Below are positions 55,340 to 63,263 of a stretch of 64,000 bases of DNA, piece after piece. This stretch comes from Hyphomonas sp. (GTDB lineage: Bacteria > Pseudomonadota > Alphaproteobacteria > Caulobacterales > Hyphomonadaceae): positions 168,530 through 232,529 of the forward strand of contig WGNP01000001.1 of the NCBI GenBank assembly GCA_016124495.1. Direction: 5' to 3'. The position numbers and the translations under genes were made by a program. Positions within the stretch are counted from its first letter, which is position 1, and the number at the start of each line of letters is the position of its first letter. Under the pieces are notes generated by a model, which saw only the letters and a list, made by a program, of their open reading frames with translations, ran no database searches and had not been told where the DNA came from.

Positions 55340-55942
55340 ATGTCGATAAGCAAAATCATCCCTTCCCGGGTCCGGCGGTCGCCGGAAGCCTCGCGTGAGA
55401 ACATTCTCATCGCAGCGGAACGCCTGTTGGTGCGGACCGGGCCTCAGTCACTGCGGCTGGCGGACGTGGCCAGGGAAGCGGGCGTGGCGAATGCCACCGT
55501 CCTCCATCATTTCGGCACCATCGACGGGGTTCAGGCCGCCCTGATGGAAAAAATGATCGCCGGGCTGGTGTCAGGCCTCCTGACGATGGACGTGCCGGAT
55601 GATCCAGCTACGGCACGCAGCGCGGGCCTGCAGAACCTGTTCGATGCGTTCGAGACCAAAGGCGCCGCACGTCTCGCAGCCTGGCTGGAGATGACGGGCG
55701 AATCGCGCCGCCTGCGGACGGTGCGCGAGGCCGTGCAGACCGTGATCCGGCAAAAGATCCGTCCGTCCGACGGGGATGAAAGCCGGCTGGAAGACGCGAT
55801 CCTGGTCAGTGTTATCCTCGCCATTGGCGTAGGCCTGTTCGGCCCAACGCTTGGCGAACTGCTGGGCAAGCCCGCAGGCCGCGCGCGGGCCGCGGCGCTG
55901 AAACTGCTGGAGGACGGCCTGAACCCGGTTGAAAAGCCCTGA
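55340..55942 (+). CDS. TetR-family regulator
   Basis: This 200-residue TetR protein has an HTH at about residues 18-62 (SRENILIAAERLLVRTGPQSLRLADVAREAGVANATVLHHFGTIDGV). The ligand-binding domain is helical, with a hydrophobic ILVSVILAIGVGLFGPTLG segment. It probably represses the divergent PF10118 metal hydrolase gene. A short GACA-AAAA-TGTC dyad covers its own start codon (55333-55344), which could serve autoregulation. Start ATG at 55340. Confidence 0.88.
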   Translation: MSISKIIPSRVRRSPEASRENILIAAERLLVRTGPQSLRLADVAREAGVANATVLHHFGTIDGVQAALMEKMIAGLVSGLLTMDVPDDPATARSAGLQNLFDAFETKGAARLAAWLEMTGESRRLRTVREAVQTVIRQKIRPSDGDESRLEDAILVSVILAIGVGLFGPTLGELLGKPAGRARAAALKLLEDGLNPVEKP

Positions 55943-56237
55943 TCACCGCCCGCGACCCCGGCGATCCGCAGGCGGTCAACGCGCACGATCAGAACTGCCG
56001 TTGCGGAAAAGCCTTTGACTTATCGGCGGTTCTACCCCATGTGCGCCGGGTCTGGGCAGCTTTGACCGCCTTGCAGGGACAGCGTGAGCTGGCGCGGCGA
56101 AACATTCGCCCTGTCGTAGGCCCTCCTTACAGACAACAATTAAGCCCCAGGCGCCCTTCTTCACGCGGGTCGTTAGAACCCTCGCTCCCCAGCGCGACGT
56201 GTCGCGCCGGGCGCAAAGTATTATTTTGAAAGAACAC
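55943..56237 (+). promoter_or_regulatory. Leader of the DEAD-box helicase gene with a hairpin near the start
   Basis: No convincing gene is seen in this gap. A perfect 7-bp inverted repeat GCGCGAC-GT-GTCGCGC lies at 56192-56207, 30 bases before the helicase ATG, followed by an A/T-rich stretch (AAAGTATTATTTTGAAAG). A long leader with a stem is common for cold-inducible helicases; the promoter itself could not be fixed. Confidence 0.4.
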
Positions 56238-57710
56238 ATGACAACCTTCCAATCCTTCGGCCTCGCGCCGCGCGTTGAATCTGCGCTGACCGCTGCCGGC
56301 TACTCCACCCCTACCCCGATCCAGGCCGGCGCCATCCCGCTGATCATGTCCGGCCGCGATGTCATGGGCCTCGCCCAGACCGGCACCGGCAAGACGCTGG
56401 CCTTCGCCGCCCCGATCCTCGACAAGCTGTTCCGCAACCAGGGGCCGGCTCCGCACAAGGGCGCGCGCGTTCTCGTGCTGGCACCGACCCGCGAACTGGC
56501 CGGCCAGATCGCCGCCTCATTCGAAACCTACGGCGCCGGCCTCGGCCTGCGCGTGGCGATGGTTTGCGGCGGCGCCAAGATCGGCCCGCAGATCCGCAAG
56601 CTTGAGCGCGGCGTGCACGTGCTGATCGCCACGCCCGGCCGCCTGATCGACCTGATCGAGCAGCGCGCCGTCGGCCTCAAGGATGTTGAAGTCCTCGTGC
56701 TCGACGAAGCCGACCAGATGCTGGACCTCGGCTTCATCCACGCGCTCCGCGCCATCGCAAAACATGTTCCGGCAAAACGCCAGACGCTGTTCTTCTCGGC
56801 CACCATGCCGAAACTCGTCGAAGGCCTTGCCGCGCAGTTCCTGCGTGACCCGGCACAAGTGGCCGTGGCTCCGCCGTCGGCGACGGCCGACAAGGTCGAG
56901 CAACGCATCTGCTTCGTCGAACAGGGCGAGAAGCAGGCCCTTCTCGTGGAGACCATCCGCAAGCCGGAGGTGAAGACCGTGCTCGTCTTTACCCGGACGA
57001 AGCATGGCGCCGATGCCGTCGTGCGCCGTCTTGCGGCGTCGGATATCGACTCGGTCGCCATCCATGGCAACAAGAGCCAGTCGCAACGCGAACGTGCGCT
57101 GGAAGCCTTCAAGGGCGGCAAGGTGCCCGTCCTCGTCGCAACGGATATCGCGGCACGCGGCATCCACATCGACGGCCTGACCCACGTCATCAACTTCGAC
57201 CTGCCGGAAGTGCCCGAGCAATACGTCCACCGCATCGGCCGCACCGCGCGCGCTGGCGCAACCGGCGTGGCCATCTCGTTCGTCTCCAGAGACGAGCGCG
57301 ATTATCTGCGCGCCATCGAGAAGCTGGTCGGCAACAAGCTCGCCCCACGTCCCGCTGGCGAAAAAGAGTCCGATGATCGCGGCTCACGCAAACCCCAGCA
57401 GCAAAGCCGGCGTCCGCAGGGCCAGCAACGCAGCAGCGGCAACGGTGAGCGTCGTCCTCAACGGGACGGCGAGCGCCGCGCCTATGACCCCGCCGCACGT
57501 CGTGCACCGGCGGACGGTGAACGCCGCCCTCAGCGTGAAGGCGAACGCACGTCGCAGGGCAATGGTGAGCGCTCGTCCGGCAACGGCGGCCACTTCCAGC
57601 GCACCTCTGGCGGCGGCAAACCGGGCGGCAATGGCGGCGGCTCGCGCCGTGGTCCCGGCCAGGGCGGCGGCGGCGGGCGCTCGCGCCGTCCGGAACGTGC
57701 GGGCGTCTAA
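56238..57710 (+). CDS. rhlE: DEAD-box RNA helicase, RhlE-like
   Basis: This 490-residue helicase has the Q motif PTPIQAGAIP, motif I AQTGTGKT, Ia PTRELA, II DEAD, III SAT, and C-terminal motifs HGNKSQSQRE and HRIGRTARAG. About residue 370 to the end is a low-complexity Arg/Gly/Gln tail with repeats of the form GERRPQRxGER, likely an RNA-binding RGG-type extension. It would unwind RNA in ribosome assembly or mRNA decay. ATG at 56238 was chosen over an upstream extension. A strong intrinsic terminator follows. Confidence 0.94.
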   Translation: MTTFQSFGLAPRVESALTAAGYSTPTPIQAGAIPLIMSGRDVMGLAQTGTGKTLAFAAPILDKLFRNQGPAPHKGARVLVLAPTRELAGQIAASFETYGAGLGLRVAMVCGGAKIGPQIRKLERGVHVLIATPGRLIDLIEQRAVGLKDVEVLVLDEADQMLDLGFIHALRAIAKHVPAKRQTLFFSATMPKLVEGLAAQFLRDPAQVAVAPPSATADKVEQRICFVEQGEKQALLVETIRKPEVKTVLVFTRTKHGADAVVRRLAASDIDSVAIHGNKSQSQRERALEAFKGGKVPVLVATDIAARGIHIDGLTHVINFDLPEVPEQYVHRIGRTARAGATGVAISFVSRDERDYLRAIEKLVGNKLAPRPAGEKESDDRGSRKPQQQSRRPQGQQRSSGNGERRPQRDGERRAYDPAARRAPADGERRPQREGERTSQGNGERSSGNGGHFQRTSGGGKPGGNGGGSRRGPGQGGGGGRSRRPERAGV

Positions 57711-57733
57711 GACTTTCTGAGCTTGAAAAGCAG

Positions 57734-57769
57734 AACCGCCCCGGCCTCACGCCGGGGCGGTTTTCTTTT
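57734..57769 (+). terminator. Intrinsic terminator after the DEAD-box helicase gene
   Basis: AACCGCCCCGGC (57734-57745) and GCCGGGGCGGTT (57751-57762) pair perfectly over 12 bases around CTCAC, followed by TTTTCTTTT. This is a textbook rho-independent terminator. Confidence 0.95.
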
Positions 57770-57875
57770 GTCCGGAAGCGGACGCAACCATCGGGCCTGA
57801 TCACCCGATGTCCGCATAGACTATCCCGGAGGCGCCATGCAAAATCCGGTTGGCAATTTCTTCCTTTGGTTCTAA

Positions 57876-57892
57876 TTGCAAATGACTCGCAA
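57876..57892. promoter_or_regulatory. Candidate Fur-type box upstream of feoAB
   Basis: TTGCAAATGACTCGCAA is a 17-base imperfect dyad (TTGC...GCAA ends) that resembles iron-regulatory Fur/Mur boxes described in alphaproteobacteria (TGCAAAT-type half-sites). It lies 107 bases before feoA. The match was judged by eye. Confidence 0.5.
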
Positions 57893-57999
57893 AAACGGCG
57901 CGTTGGCCGGCGGGCACGCGCCGCAAGCCAGAAGCGCGGCCCGGTGCGCAAGATCGCACACTTTGCTATCCCGAGCTGGCGGGAGCCTGGAGCCTCGCA

Positions 58000-58227
58000 A
58001 TGACTATCAATGACCTTCCGGAAGGCGGCACGGCCCACATTCTTTCGATCTCGGCGGCGGCGCCGGAATTGGCAGCCAAGCTGCGCGAGATCGGCTTTTG
58101 CGAAGGCGATCAAGTGCAGCTGCTGACCCGCGGTCCGCTGGGAGCGCAGCCGCTGGCGGTACGCCTCAGCCGGCGTGTGATTGCGATGCGCATTGACGAG
58201 GCGCAGGCCATCGAGGTTGAGCCGTGA
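58000..58227 (+). CDS. feoA: Ferrous iron transport protein FeoA
   Basis: This 75-residue SH3-like protein has the FeoA pattern: LPEGGTAHI at the start, AAKLREIGFCEGDQVQLLTRGPLG in the middle and AVRLSRRVIAMRIDEAQAIEV at the end. FeoA is a small cytoplasmic partner needed by the FeoB channel. GGAGCCT lies before the ATG at 58000. It overlaps feoB by four bases (GTGA), so translation is coupled. Confidence 0.93.
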   Translation: MTINDLPEGGTAHILSISAAAPELAAKLREIGFCEGDQVQLLTRGPLGAQPLAVRLSRRVIAMRIDEAQAIEVEP

Positions 58228-60050
58228 GGGAACTGCGTTTCGCCCTGGTCGGCGCGCCGAACTGCGGCAAGTCCACATTGTTCAACGGCCTGACGGGCGG
58301 GCGCGCGAAGACGGCCAACTATGCCGGCGTAACCGTCGAGCGCCGCCGGGGCCAGTTCACGACGGCGCAGGGTCAGAAGATCGAACTGCTCGACCTGCCC
58401 GGCATCTACGGGCTGACAACACGCTCGCTTGACGAACGCATCTCCGTCGACACGATCATGGGCCGCAATGCCGACGAGCCGGCGCCGGATGGTCTGCTGG
58501 TGCTGATCGATGCCGGCGACATCCGCACGCAGCTGCACTTCATCCTGCAGGTGCGCGCACTTGGCCGGCCGATGCTACTGGTGCTGAACATGTACGACCT
58601 CGCGGAACGCGACGGGGTGCGGATTGACGTGGCGGCCCTGGAGCGCCGGCTGGGTGTACCCGTCGTGACGACACGCGCGACCCGCTCGAGTGGCCGGGAA
58701 GCGCTGCTGAGGCGGCTGGACGAAGTCATTGCGTCTGAAGCCTGGCTTAAATCCACGCCGCCCGCGCCGGAAGCGGATCTCAAGCAGCTGCAGCGCGAGG
58801 CGCGCGACATTGCGCGTGAAGCGATCCTTGCGGAACCGGTTATGAACCGGCTGACCCGCGTGATCGACCAGGTGGTGCTGCACAAGATTGCCGGACCGGT
58901 CATTCTGGCGCTGTTGCTGTTCTTCATTTTCCAGGCGGTGTTCGCGTGGGCGACGGCGCCGATGGATGCGATTGATGCTGCTGTTTCCGCGCTCAACGCG
59001 TGGGTCAGTAATGTTCTGCCGGACAACTGGATACGAAGCCTGCTGACAGACGGCATAATCGCCGGCGTCGGCAGCGTGGTGATATTCCTGCCGCAGATCG
59101 TCATCCTGTTTGCCTTCATCCTGCTGCTGGAATCTTCCGGATACATGGCGCGGGCGGCTTTTCTGATGGACGAGCTGATGCTGCGCGTCGGGCTCAACGG
59201 CCGGGCTTTCATTCCGCTGCTGTCGAGCTTTGCGTGCGCCATCCCCGGCATGATGGCGGCGCGCACAATCGAGAATGAACGCGACCGCCTGACAACAATC
59301 ATGATCGCGCCGCTGATGACCTGCTCGGCGCGGCTGCCGGTCTACACCCTGATCATCGCAGCCTTCATTCCGCAGACGCCTGTTGGCCCCTTCGGCCTGC
59401 AGGGCATCGTCATGTTTGCACTGTATGGCGCCGGTATCGTCAGTGCCGTGATCGTGGCCTACGTGCTGAAGCGCACGATCACCAGGGGACCACCGCAGGC
59501 CCTGCTGATGGAACTGCCGACCTACAAGGCGCCGGACCTGCGTGATTTCCTGACCAATCTCGGAGCACGTGCCTGGGCCTTCCTGCGCCGCGCCGGCGGG
59601 GTGATCTTCATCGTCTCGGTGGTGCTGTGGTTCCTCGCGAGCTTCCCGGAATCGGCCGACGGGATCCGGGGCTCCTTCGCCGGCATGCTCGGCGGCCTGA
59701 TCGAACCCGTCCTGCGGCCAATCGGGTTCAACCTGGAGATCGCGATTGCGCTCGTGCCGGGCCTTGCGGCGCGCGAAGTAGCCGTCGGCGCGCTCGGCAC
59801 GGTCTATGCGCTGCAAGGCGCGGACGAGGTGAGCCTCGGCGCAGCGTTGCAATCGTCCTGGTCCCTGCCGACGGCGCTGGCCTTCCTCGCCTGGTATGTG
59901 TACGCGCCGCAATGCCTTGCGAGCCTGGCGGTGGCCAGACGTGAGACCAACTCCTGGCGCTGGACCGGTGTGATCGTCGCTTATCTGTTCACCCTGGCCT
60001 ACATCGCGGCTGGGCTGACCTACTGGACGGCGACCTGGGCTGGTCTCTGA
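58224..60050 (+). CDS. feoB: Ferrous iron transporter FeoB
   Basis: This 608-residue protein has a G-protein domain at the N-terminus with G1 GAPNCGKST, G2 region around NYAGVTVE, G3 LDLPGIY and G4 NMYD. The membrane part has the two conserved Gate regions, with LLSSFACAIPGMMAART and LAAREVAVGALG as signature helices and their cysteine. It is shorter than E. coli FeoB (about 770), mostly through a compact linker and loss of C-terminal extras. It starts with GTG at 58224 overlapping feoA. No feoC follows. Confidence 0.94.
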   Translation: MRELRFALVGAPNCGKSTLFNGLTGGRAKTANYAGVTVERRRGQFTTAQGQKIELLDLPGIYGLTTRSLDERISVDTIMGRNADEPAPDGLLVLIDAGDIRTQLHFILQVRALGRPMLLVLNMYDLAERDGVRIDVAALERRLGVPVVTTRATRSSGREALLRRLDEVIASEAWLKSTPPAPEADLKQLQREARDIAREAILAEPVMNRLTRVIDQVVLHKIAGPVILALLLFFIFQAVFAWATAPMDAIDAAVSALNAWVSNVLPDNWIRSLLTDGIIAGVGSVVIFLPQIVILFAFILLLESSGYMARAAFLMDELMLRVGLNGRAFIPLLSSFACAIPGMMAARTIENERDRLTTIMIAPLMTCSARLPVYTLIIAAFIPQTPVGPFGLQGIVMFALYGAGIVSAVIVAYVLKRTITRGPPQALLMELPTYKAPDLRDFLTNLGARAWAFLRRAGGVIFIVSVVLWFLASFPESADGIRGSFAGMLGGLIEPVLRPIGFNLEIAIALVPGLAAREVAVGALGTVYALQGADEVSLGAALQSSWSLPTALAFLAWYVYAPQCLASLAVARRETNSWRWTGVIVAYLFTLAYIAAGLTYWTATWAGL

Positions 60051-60092
60051 TGACCCTGCCGGAAATGTCGTGTCCGCGGGTTCCGGCGCCCC

Positions 60093-60118
60093 GGAAAGGC
60101 GTTCATAGCTCCGGCGTT
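60093..60118 (+). promoter_or_regulatory. Candidate EcfG-type general stress promoter
   Basis: GGAAA (60093-60097), 17 bases, then CGTT (60115-60118) differs by one base from the alphaproteobacterial EcfG consensus GGAAC-N16/17-CGTT. It points toward the small membrane ORF and the BLUF gene. Short motifs of this sort occur by chance, so the call is weak. Confidence 0.3.
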
Positions 60119-60247
60119 CTGCCGCGCTGAGGTGCTCTCGCCTCTCATCGCGTCCAAAGTTTCTGTCATTCTTTATCACCTGGCATCGAATTTTTTGCGC
60201 GTTGGACCGGGTAGACGGGTGCCTTCCGGAGGCTGGCCCGGGGCGCG

Positions 60248-60472
60248 TTGATCTGGGGACTGATCGCCACGGCGCCCATGGTCGCTGCCCTGTACATCAT
60301 GATCGCCAAGCCCATCACGGCGCAGAGCACACGGCCGGCTGGAGACCGGATCAGGGAGCAAGGCTCGCCGGCGGACATGATCGCCCTAGCTCGGGCTTGC
60401 AAACACCGTTTGCCCGCAGGCGAGCGCCAGACACAATGGGGTCTGAAGCGCCTGCTCCCCGAAACACCCTAA
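60248..60472 (+). CDS. Possible small single-span membrane protein
   Basis: The frame gives 74 residues from a TTG at 60248. An N-terminal hydrophobic span (LIATAPMVAALYIMIA, about 5-20) is followed by a polar, Arg-rich tail with one Cys (LARACKHRLPAGERQ). No family is recognised and no good Shine-Dalgarno sequence precedes the start, so it could be a chance frame. It ends 15 bases before the BLUF gene, on the same strand. Confidence 0.4.
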   Translation: MIWGLIATAPMVAALYIMIAKPITAQSTRPAGDRIREQGSPADMIALARACKHRLPAGERQTQWGLKRLLPETP

Positions 60473-60487
60473 AGGAGACCTGCGGCC

Positions 60488-60901
60488 ATGGATGTCTACC
60501 GAGCGATCTATACATCACGGCCCTTTGGCTATGACGTGAGTATCCTGAGCGGAATTCTGATGCATGCACGGCGCGCGAACGCACGGGACGCTATTACAGG
60601 CGCCCTGATCTGCCGGGCCGACATCTACATGCAATGGCTGGAAGGCCCGGAAGAGAAGGTCCGCCAGACGCTGGCCCGAATCCGGGAGGACGACCGCCAC
60701 CTCGAAGTCAGAATTCATGTTGAAGGGCGCGCCCCTGAACGCGTGTTTCCTGACTGGGCCATGCTGCATGACCCCGCCGCGACCTGGATCTGGACGCAGG
60801 CCGAGATTGATGGCGGGGCGCTGCAGCGCGCCGCGCCGGAGGAGATCACCGGTTTCTTCCTGCGCCTGCGGGAGACAGGCGGCGAACCAAAATCCGGCTG
60901 A
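60488..60901 (+). CDS. BLUF-domain blue-light photoreceptor
   Basis: This 137-residue protein is nearly all BLUF domain. It has the early Tyr in YRAIYTS (hydrogen-bonding Tyr of the flavin pocket), Asn in RRANARDAITGAL, Gln in IYMQWLEGPEEKV and the Trp/Met region in RVFPDWAML. It should bind FAD and respond to blue light by a hydrogen-bond switch. No output domain is attached, so it signals by protein contact. AAAGGAG lies before the ATG at 60488. Partner unknown. Confidence 0.88.
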   Translation: MDVYRAIYTSRPFGYDVSILSGILMHARRANARDAITGALICRADIYMQWLEGPEEKVRQTLARIREDDRHLEVRIHVEGRAPERVFPDWAMLHDPAATWIWTQAEIDGGALQRAAPEEITGFFLRLRETGGEPKSG

Positions 60902-61267
60902 GAGCCGGTGACGCCTCCTGCACGAAGCTTCAGCTGGCGTGAACACCGGATCGCCGGCGCAAGGCCAGGCGACGCGGCTTCTTCTGGCCCTCAATTTCAG
61001 GTCCCCGGCACTCACGGGTGATTGCCACGCGTCCGGGAAATCAACGCAGGATGAAATCTGCCCCTGAGGCGGCCCCGGCATCTTGAATATGGGGCAATGC
61101 CTTCCAAAATACTCTGTATGCGGACCGGGCCCCTCTGGCCGGCGGCGCTTCCGGAAAGAAGCCTGCCTGCGATGTCGGACTGCATCGGGATAAATCCGGT
61201 GCCGGCCAGGAGCATGTAAACTCCTTCCATCACCGATGCTCCCGCAACCCATCAAGAGGAGTATGCC
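60902..61267. other. Gap of about 366 bases without a recognised gene
   Basis: No supported coding frame or RNA gene was seen. TTGAAT, 17 bases, then AAAATA near 61082-61110 could be a promoter for the YdcH-like gene, and GAGGAG lies just before the next ATG. Open frames on the minus strand here look like chance. Confidence 0.4.
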
Positions 61268-61516
61268 ATGTCATCCAACTACATCCATGCACTGGTCCAG
61301 CGGCACGCTGCCATCGAGCGCCAGATCGAAGACGTCCTGAAATCGCCGGCGCCGGATACGCTTCACGTCATGACGCTCAAGAAGCTGCGCCTGGCCTACA
61401 GGGACCGGATCAGGCAAGCCATCCGCGAGAAGCGAACGCGAGCCTCGGCGAGGCGGCAGAAACACTGGAGGCCGGTGCCCGCTGCCGCGCCTGCTACATT
61501 TGCAGAAGGACACTGA
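61268..61516 (+). CDS. YdcH/DUF465 family small protein
   Basis: This 82-residue protein has the DUF465 helix-turn-helix-like hairpin: HALVQRHAAIERQIEDVLKSP, then MTLKKLRLAYRDRIRQAI, two helices that form a coiled coil. The C-terminus is basic and Pro/Ala-rich (RASARRQKHWRPVPAAAP). Function unknown; such proteins are widespread in proteobacteria. GAGGAG precedes the ATG. The next gene starts two bases after its stop, so they are probably co-transcribed. Confidence 0.82.
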   Translation: MSSNYIHALVQRHAAIERQIEDVLKSPAPDTLHVMTLKKLRLAYRDRIRQAIREKRTRASARRQKHWRPVPAAAPATFAEGH

Positions 61517-61518
61517 CC

Positions 61519-61791
61519 ATGCCGCTACACTCCTCGCCGATCGACGGCGCGCCGATGCGGACCATCCGCCGTTATGGTATCGAGATCGACATCTGCCCTA
61601 CAACGGGAGGCGTCTGGCTGGATCGCGGCGAGCTTGAAAAGCTGATCGAGATCATCCGGGAAGATGCGGCGGCAGAGATCCCTTCGCGCGCGCGGCTCCG
61701 GCGCGGGGATGATGCGTTCGAGGACGACGGCGAGCGCCGCCAGGGGCGGATGGACCGCAAGTCCCGCCTGCTGGATCTCTTCGATTTCTGA
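61519..61791 (+). CDS. TFIIB-type zinc-ribbon homologue lacking zinc cysteines
   Basis: This 90-residue protein follows the zf-TFIIB family: DGAPM, GIEIDICPTTGGVWLDRGELEKLIEII, then a polar linker and a basic DRKSRLLDLFDF end that is typical. The family normally has CP-x2-C before the first loop and CP-x-CGG in the second. Here the first pair reads SSPID and the second CPTTGG, so three of four ligands are missing. Zinc binding is unlikely as written. Function unknown. Confidence 0.8.
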   Translation: MPLHSSPIDGAPMRTIRRYGIEIDICPTTGGVWLDRGELEKLIEIIREDAAAEIPSRARLRRGDDAFEDDGERRQGRMDRKSRLLDLFDF

Positions 61792-61799
61792 TAACCGGG

Positions 61800-61824
61800 C
61801 GCCGCCCCCTTGGCAGGGGCGGCG
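61800..61824. terminator. Hairpin between the zinc-ribbon gene and sbtB
   Basis: CGCCGCCCC (61800-61808) and GGGGCGGCG (61816-61824) are exact reverse complements around seven bases, between two convergent stops. The plus-side tail CCAACCTTTT is only partly T-rich, so it may act on both strands weakly. Confidence 0.6.
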
Positions 61825-61845
61825 TCCAACCTTTTGCGTCCCGCC

Positions 61846-62151
61846 TCAGAACCGTTCGGGCCGCAGTACCTGGACGTCGCCGACGCTCAGGACGCCGATA
61901 TGGCTGCCGAGGAGCCGTTCCAGTTCTGTCAGGGCCGCCTGGACCTTATCGTCGCTGCCGATTGAGACCACTATGACCATGTCGCTCGAAGCCGACATGT
62001 CGGTATCGCGGCTCCACCGAGTATCGCCGCCAAATCCGGAAATTGCCGGCAACACGGTGTATCCGGTCAATCCAGAAGTCTCGAGGATCTTGCACGCGCG
62101 CGGCGCGGCCATCCGTTCAATGATCAGTTCAAGGCGGCGGCGGACGTGCAT
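61846..62151 (-). CDS. sbtB: PII-like protein SbtB
   Basis: This 101-residue protein has a PII-like ferredoxin fold. It begins RRRLELIIERMAAPRACKILETSGLTGYTVLPAISGFG, where the T-loop region follows, and ends with SHIGVLSVGDVQVLRPERF. It matches SbtB rather than GlnB: it lacks the uridylylation Tyr motif and sits behind sbtA. SbtB binds adenine nucleotides and gates the SbtA transporter. Its ATG comes three bases after the sbtA stop. Confidence 0.85.
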   Translation of the reverse strand: MHVRRRLELIIERMAAPRACKILETSGLTGYTVLPAISGFGGDTRWSRDTDMSASSDMVIVVSIGSDDKVQAALTELERLLGSHIGVLSVGDVQVLRPERF

Positions 62152-62154
62152 GGC

Positions 62155-63141
62155 TCAGCTGGCTCCGGGAGAGATGGCGCGTGCCAACCAGATATAAAGC
62201 GGCAGGCCGAGGATCAGGTTGAAGGGAAAGGTAATACCGAGTGACAGCGTGAGGTAGATCGAAGGCCGGGCTTTCGGCAAGGCCAGGCGCATTGCAGCGG
62301 GCACGGCGATGTAGGACGCCGACGCGGCCAGCGTGATCAGCAGGGCTGCGTCACCGGGGGTCATTCCGTTCAGCGCCGCCACACCCGCCGCAAGGAGGCC
62401 GGAGATGAGAGGCATGTAGATGCCGAAAGCCACTGTGCCGGGACCGAGCTGGCGCCAGCCATTTCGCAGGCCGCGCCCGGCAGACAGTCCCATGTCGAGC
62501 AGGAAGAGGCAGAGCACGCCCTGGAATGGCTCAACGAAGAAAGGCGCGATCGCCTTCATGCCCGCCGCGCCGCTGATCCAGCCGATGATCAGGGAGCCGA
62601 GCAGCACGACCACCGAAGCATTGAGCAGGACCTCCCGGGCAAGCTCACCGCGGTGCGATCCGGCGACGTTCTCACCTTGACCTGCGCCGCGATACGCAAT
62701 GATCAGTGCCGAGATGATCGCCGGCACCTCCATCAGGGCTGCAACCGCGACCAGGTAGCCCGATGTCTGAAGGCCGGCCGCGCTGATCGCCTGCCCGGCT
62801 GCCACGAAGGTGACAATGGAGATTGATCCGTAATGGGCTGCGGTCGCCGCCGAATCCACCTCGTTAAGGCGCGTCGTCAGGCGCAGGAGGGTGTAGGCGA
62901 TCACCGGCAGGAGGAAGGACAGGGCGACGGCGGACACCATCACGAGCCCGGCGTCCCAGCCGAGGTCGCCCTCGGAGATGGCGACGCCGCCTTTCAGGCC
63001 GATCGACATCATCAGGTAGATGGCGAGGCCCTTCGCAAATGCTTCCGGAATCGTCATCTGCGATTTCAGCAGGGCGGCGGCGAGGCCCAGCAGGAAGAAT
63101 AGCACTATGGGCGACAGGAGCGTGGCAAGAGCGATATCCAT
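62155..63141 (-). CDS. sbtA: SbtA-type sodium-dependent bicarbonate transporter
   Basis: This 328-residue protein has about ten transmembrane segments in two inverted halves. Family motifs include SIGLKGGVAIS, AAHYGSISIVTFVAA (the bicarbonate-site loop with GS), LFLLDMGLSAGRGL and ASYIAVPAAMRLALPKA. It should take up bicarbonate with sodium, perhaps supplying carboxylases in a heterotroph. It forms a two-gene unit with sbtB. The gap of 122 bases to the upstream LysR gene has an OxyR-like site. Confidence 0.9.
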   Translation of the reverse strand: MDIALATLLSPIVLFFLLGLAAALLKSQMTIPEAFAKGLAIYLMMSIGLKGGVAISEGDLGWDAGLVMVSAVALSFLLPVIAYTLLRLTTRLNEVDSAATAAHYGSISIVTFVAAGQAISAAGLQTSGYLVAVAALMEVPAIISALIIAYRGAGQGENVAGSHRGELAREVLLNASVVVLLGSLIIGWISGAAGMKAIAPFFVEPFQGVLCLFLLDMGLSAGRGLRNGWRQLGPGTVAFGIYMPLISGLLAAGVAALNGMTPGDAALLITLAASASYIAVPAAMRLALPKARPSIYLTLSLGITFPFNLILGLPLYIWLARAISPGAS

Positions 63142-63216
63142 ACTGGCGCCTCCCTGCAGGCAACAGAACGCAGCCTTTCAGCCTGCGCTCTAGCGGGCGC
63201 ACAGCCCCGGCGACCA

Positions 63217-63253
63217 ATCGATACTAAGGATGCAGTCGATAGCCTGATCCTAT
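63217..63253 (-). promoter_or_regulatory. OxyR/LysR-type operator upstream of sbtA
   Basis: ATAG-N7-CTAT (63239-63253) is a perfect OxyR half-element, also a LysR T-N11-A motif. A weaker copy, ATCG-N7-GGAT (63217-63231), lies exactly one helical repeat further (22 bases), giving the four-element OxyR arrangement. It sits between the LysR stop and the sbtA start. Confidence 0.6.
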
Positions 63254-63263
63254 CGTACCGCGC

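Noticed and set aside
55976..56239. Minus-strand frame of 87 codons in the helicase leader
   Set aside because: No Shine-Dalgarno sequence, odd composition and no similarity; treated as non-coding leader.
58575..60179. Long open frame of about 534 codons on the minus strand across feoB
   Set aside because: It is the high-GC shadow of feoB, with Arg/His/Gln-rich composition and no family similarity; feoB on the plus strand has all motifs.
61012..61233. Minus-strand frame of 73 codons in the 366-base gap
   Set aside because: No usable start signal and no recognisable features; likely chance in GC-rich DNA.
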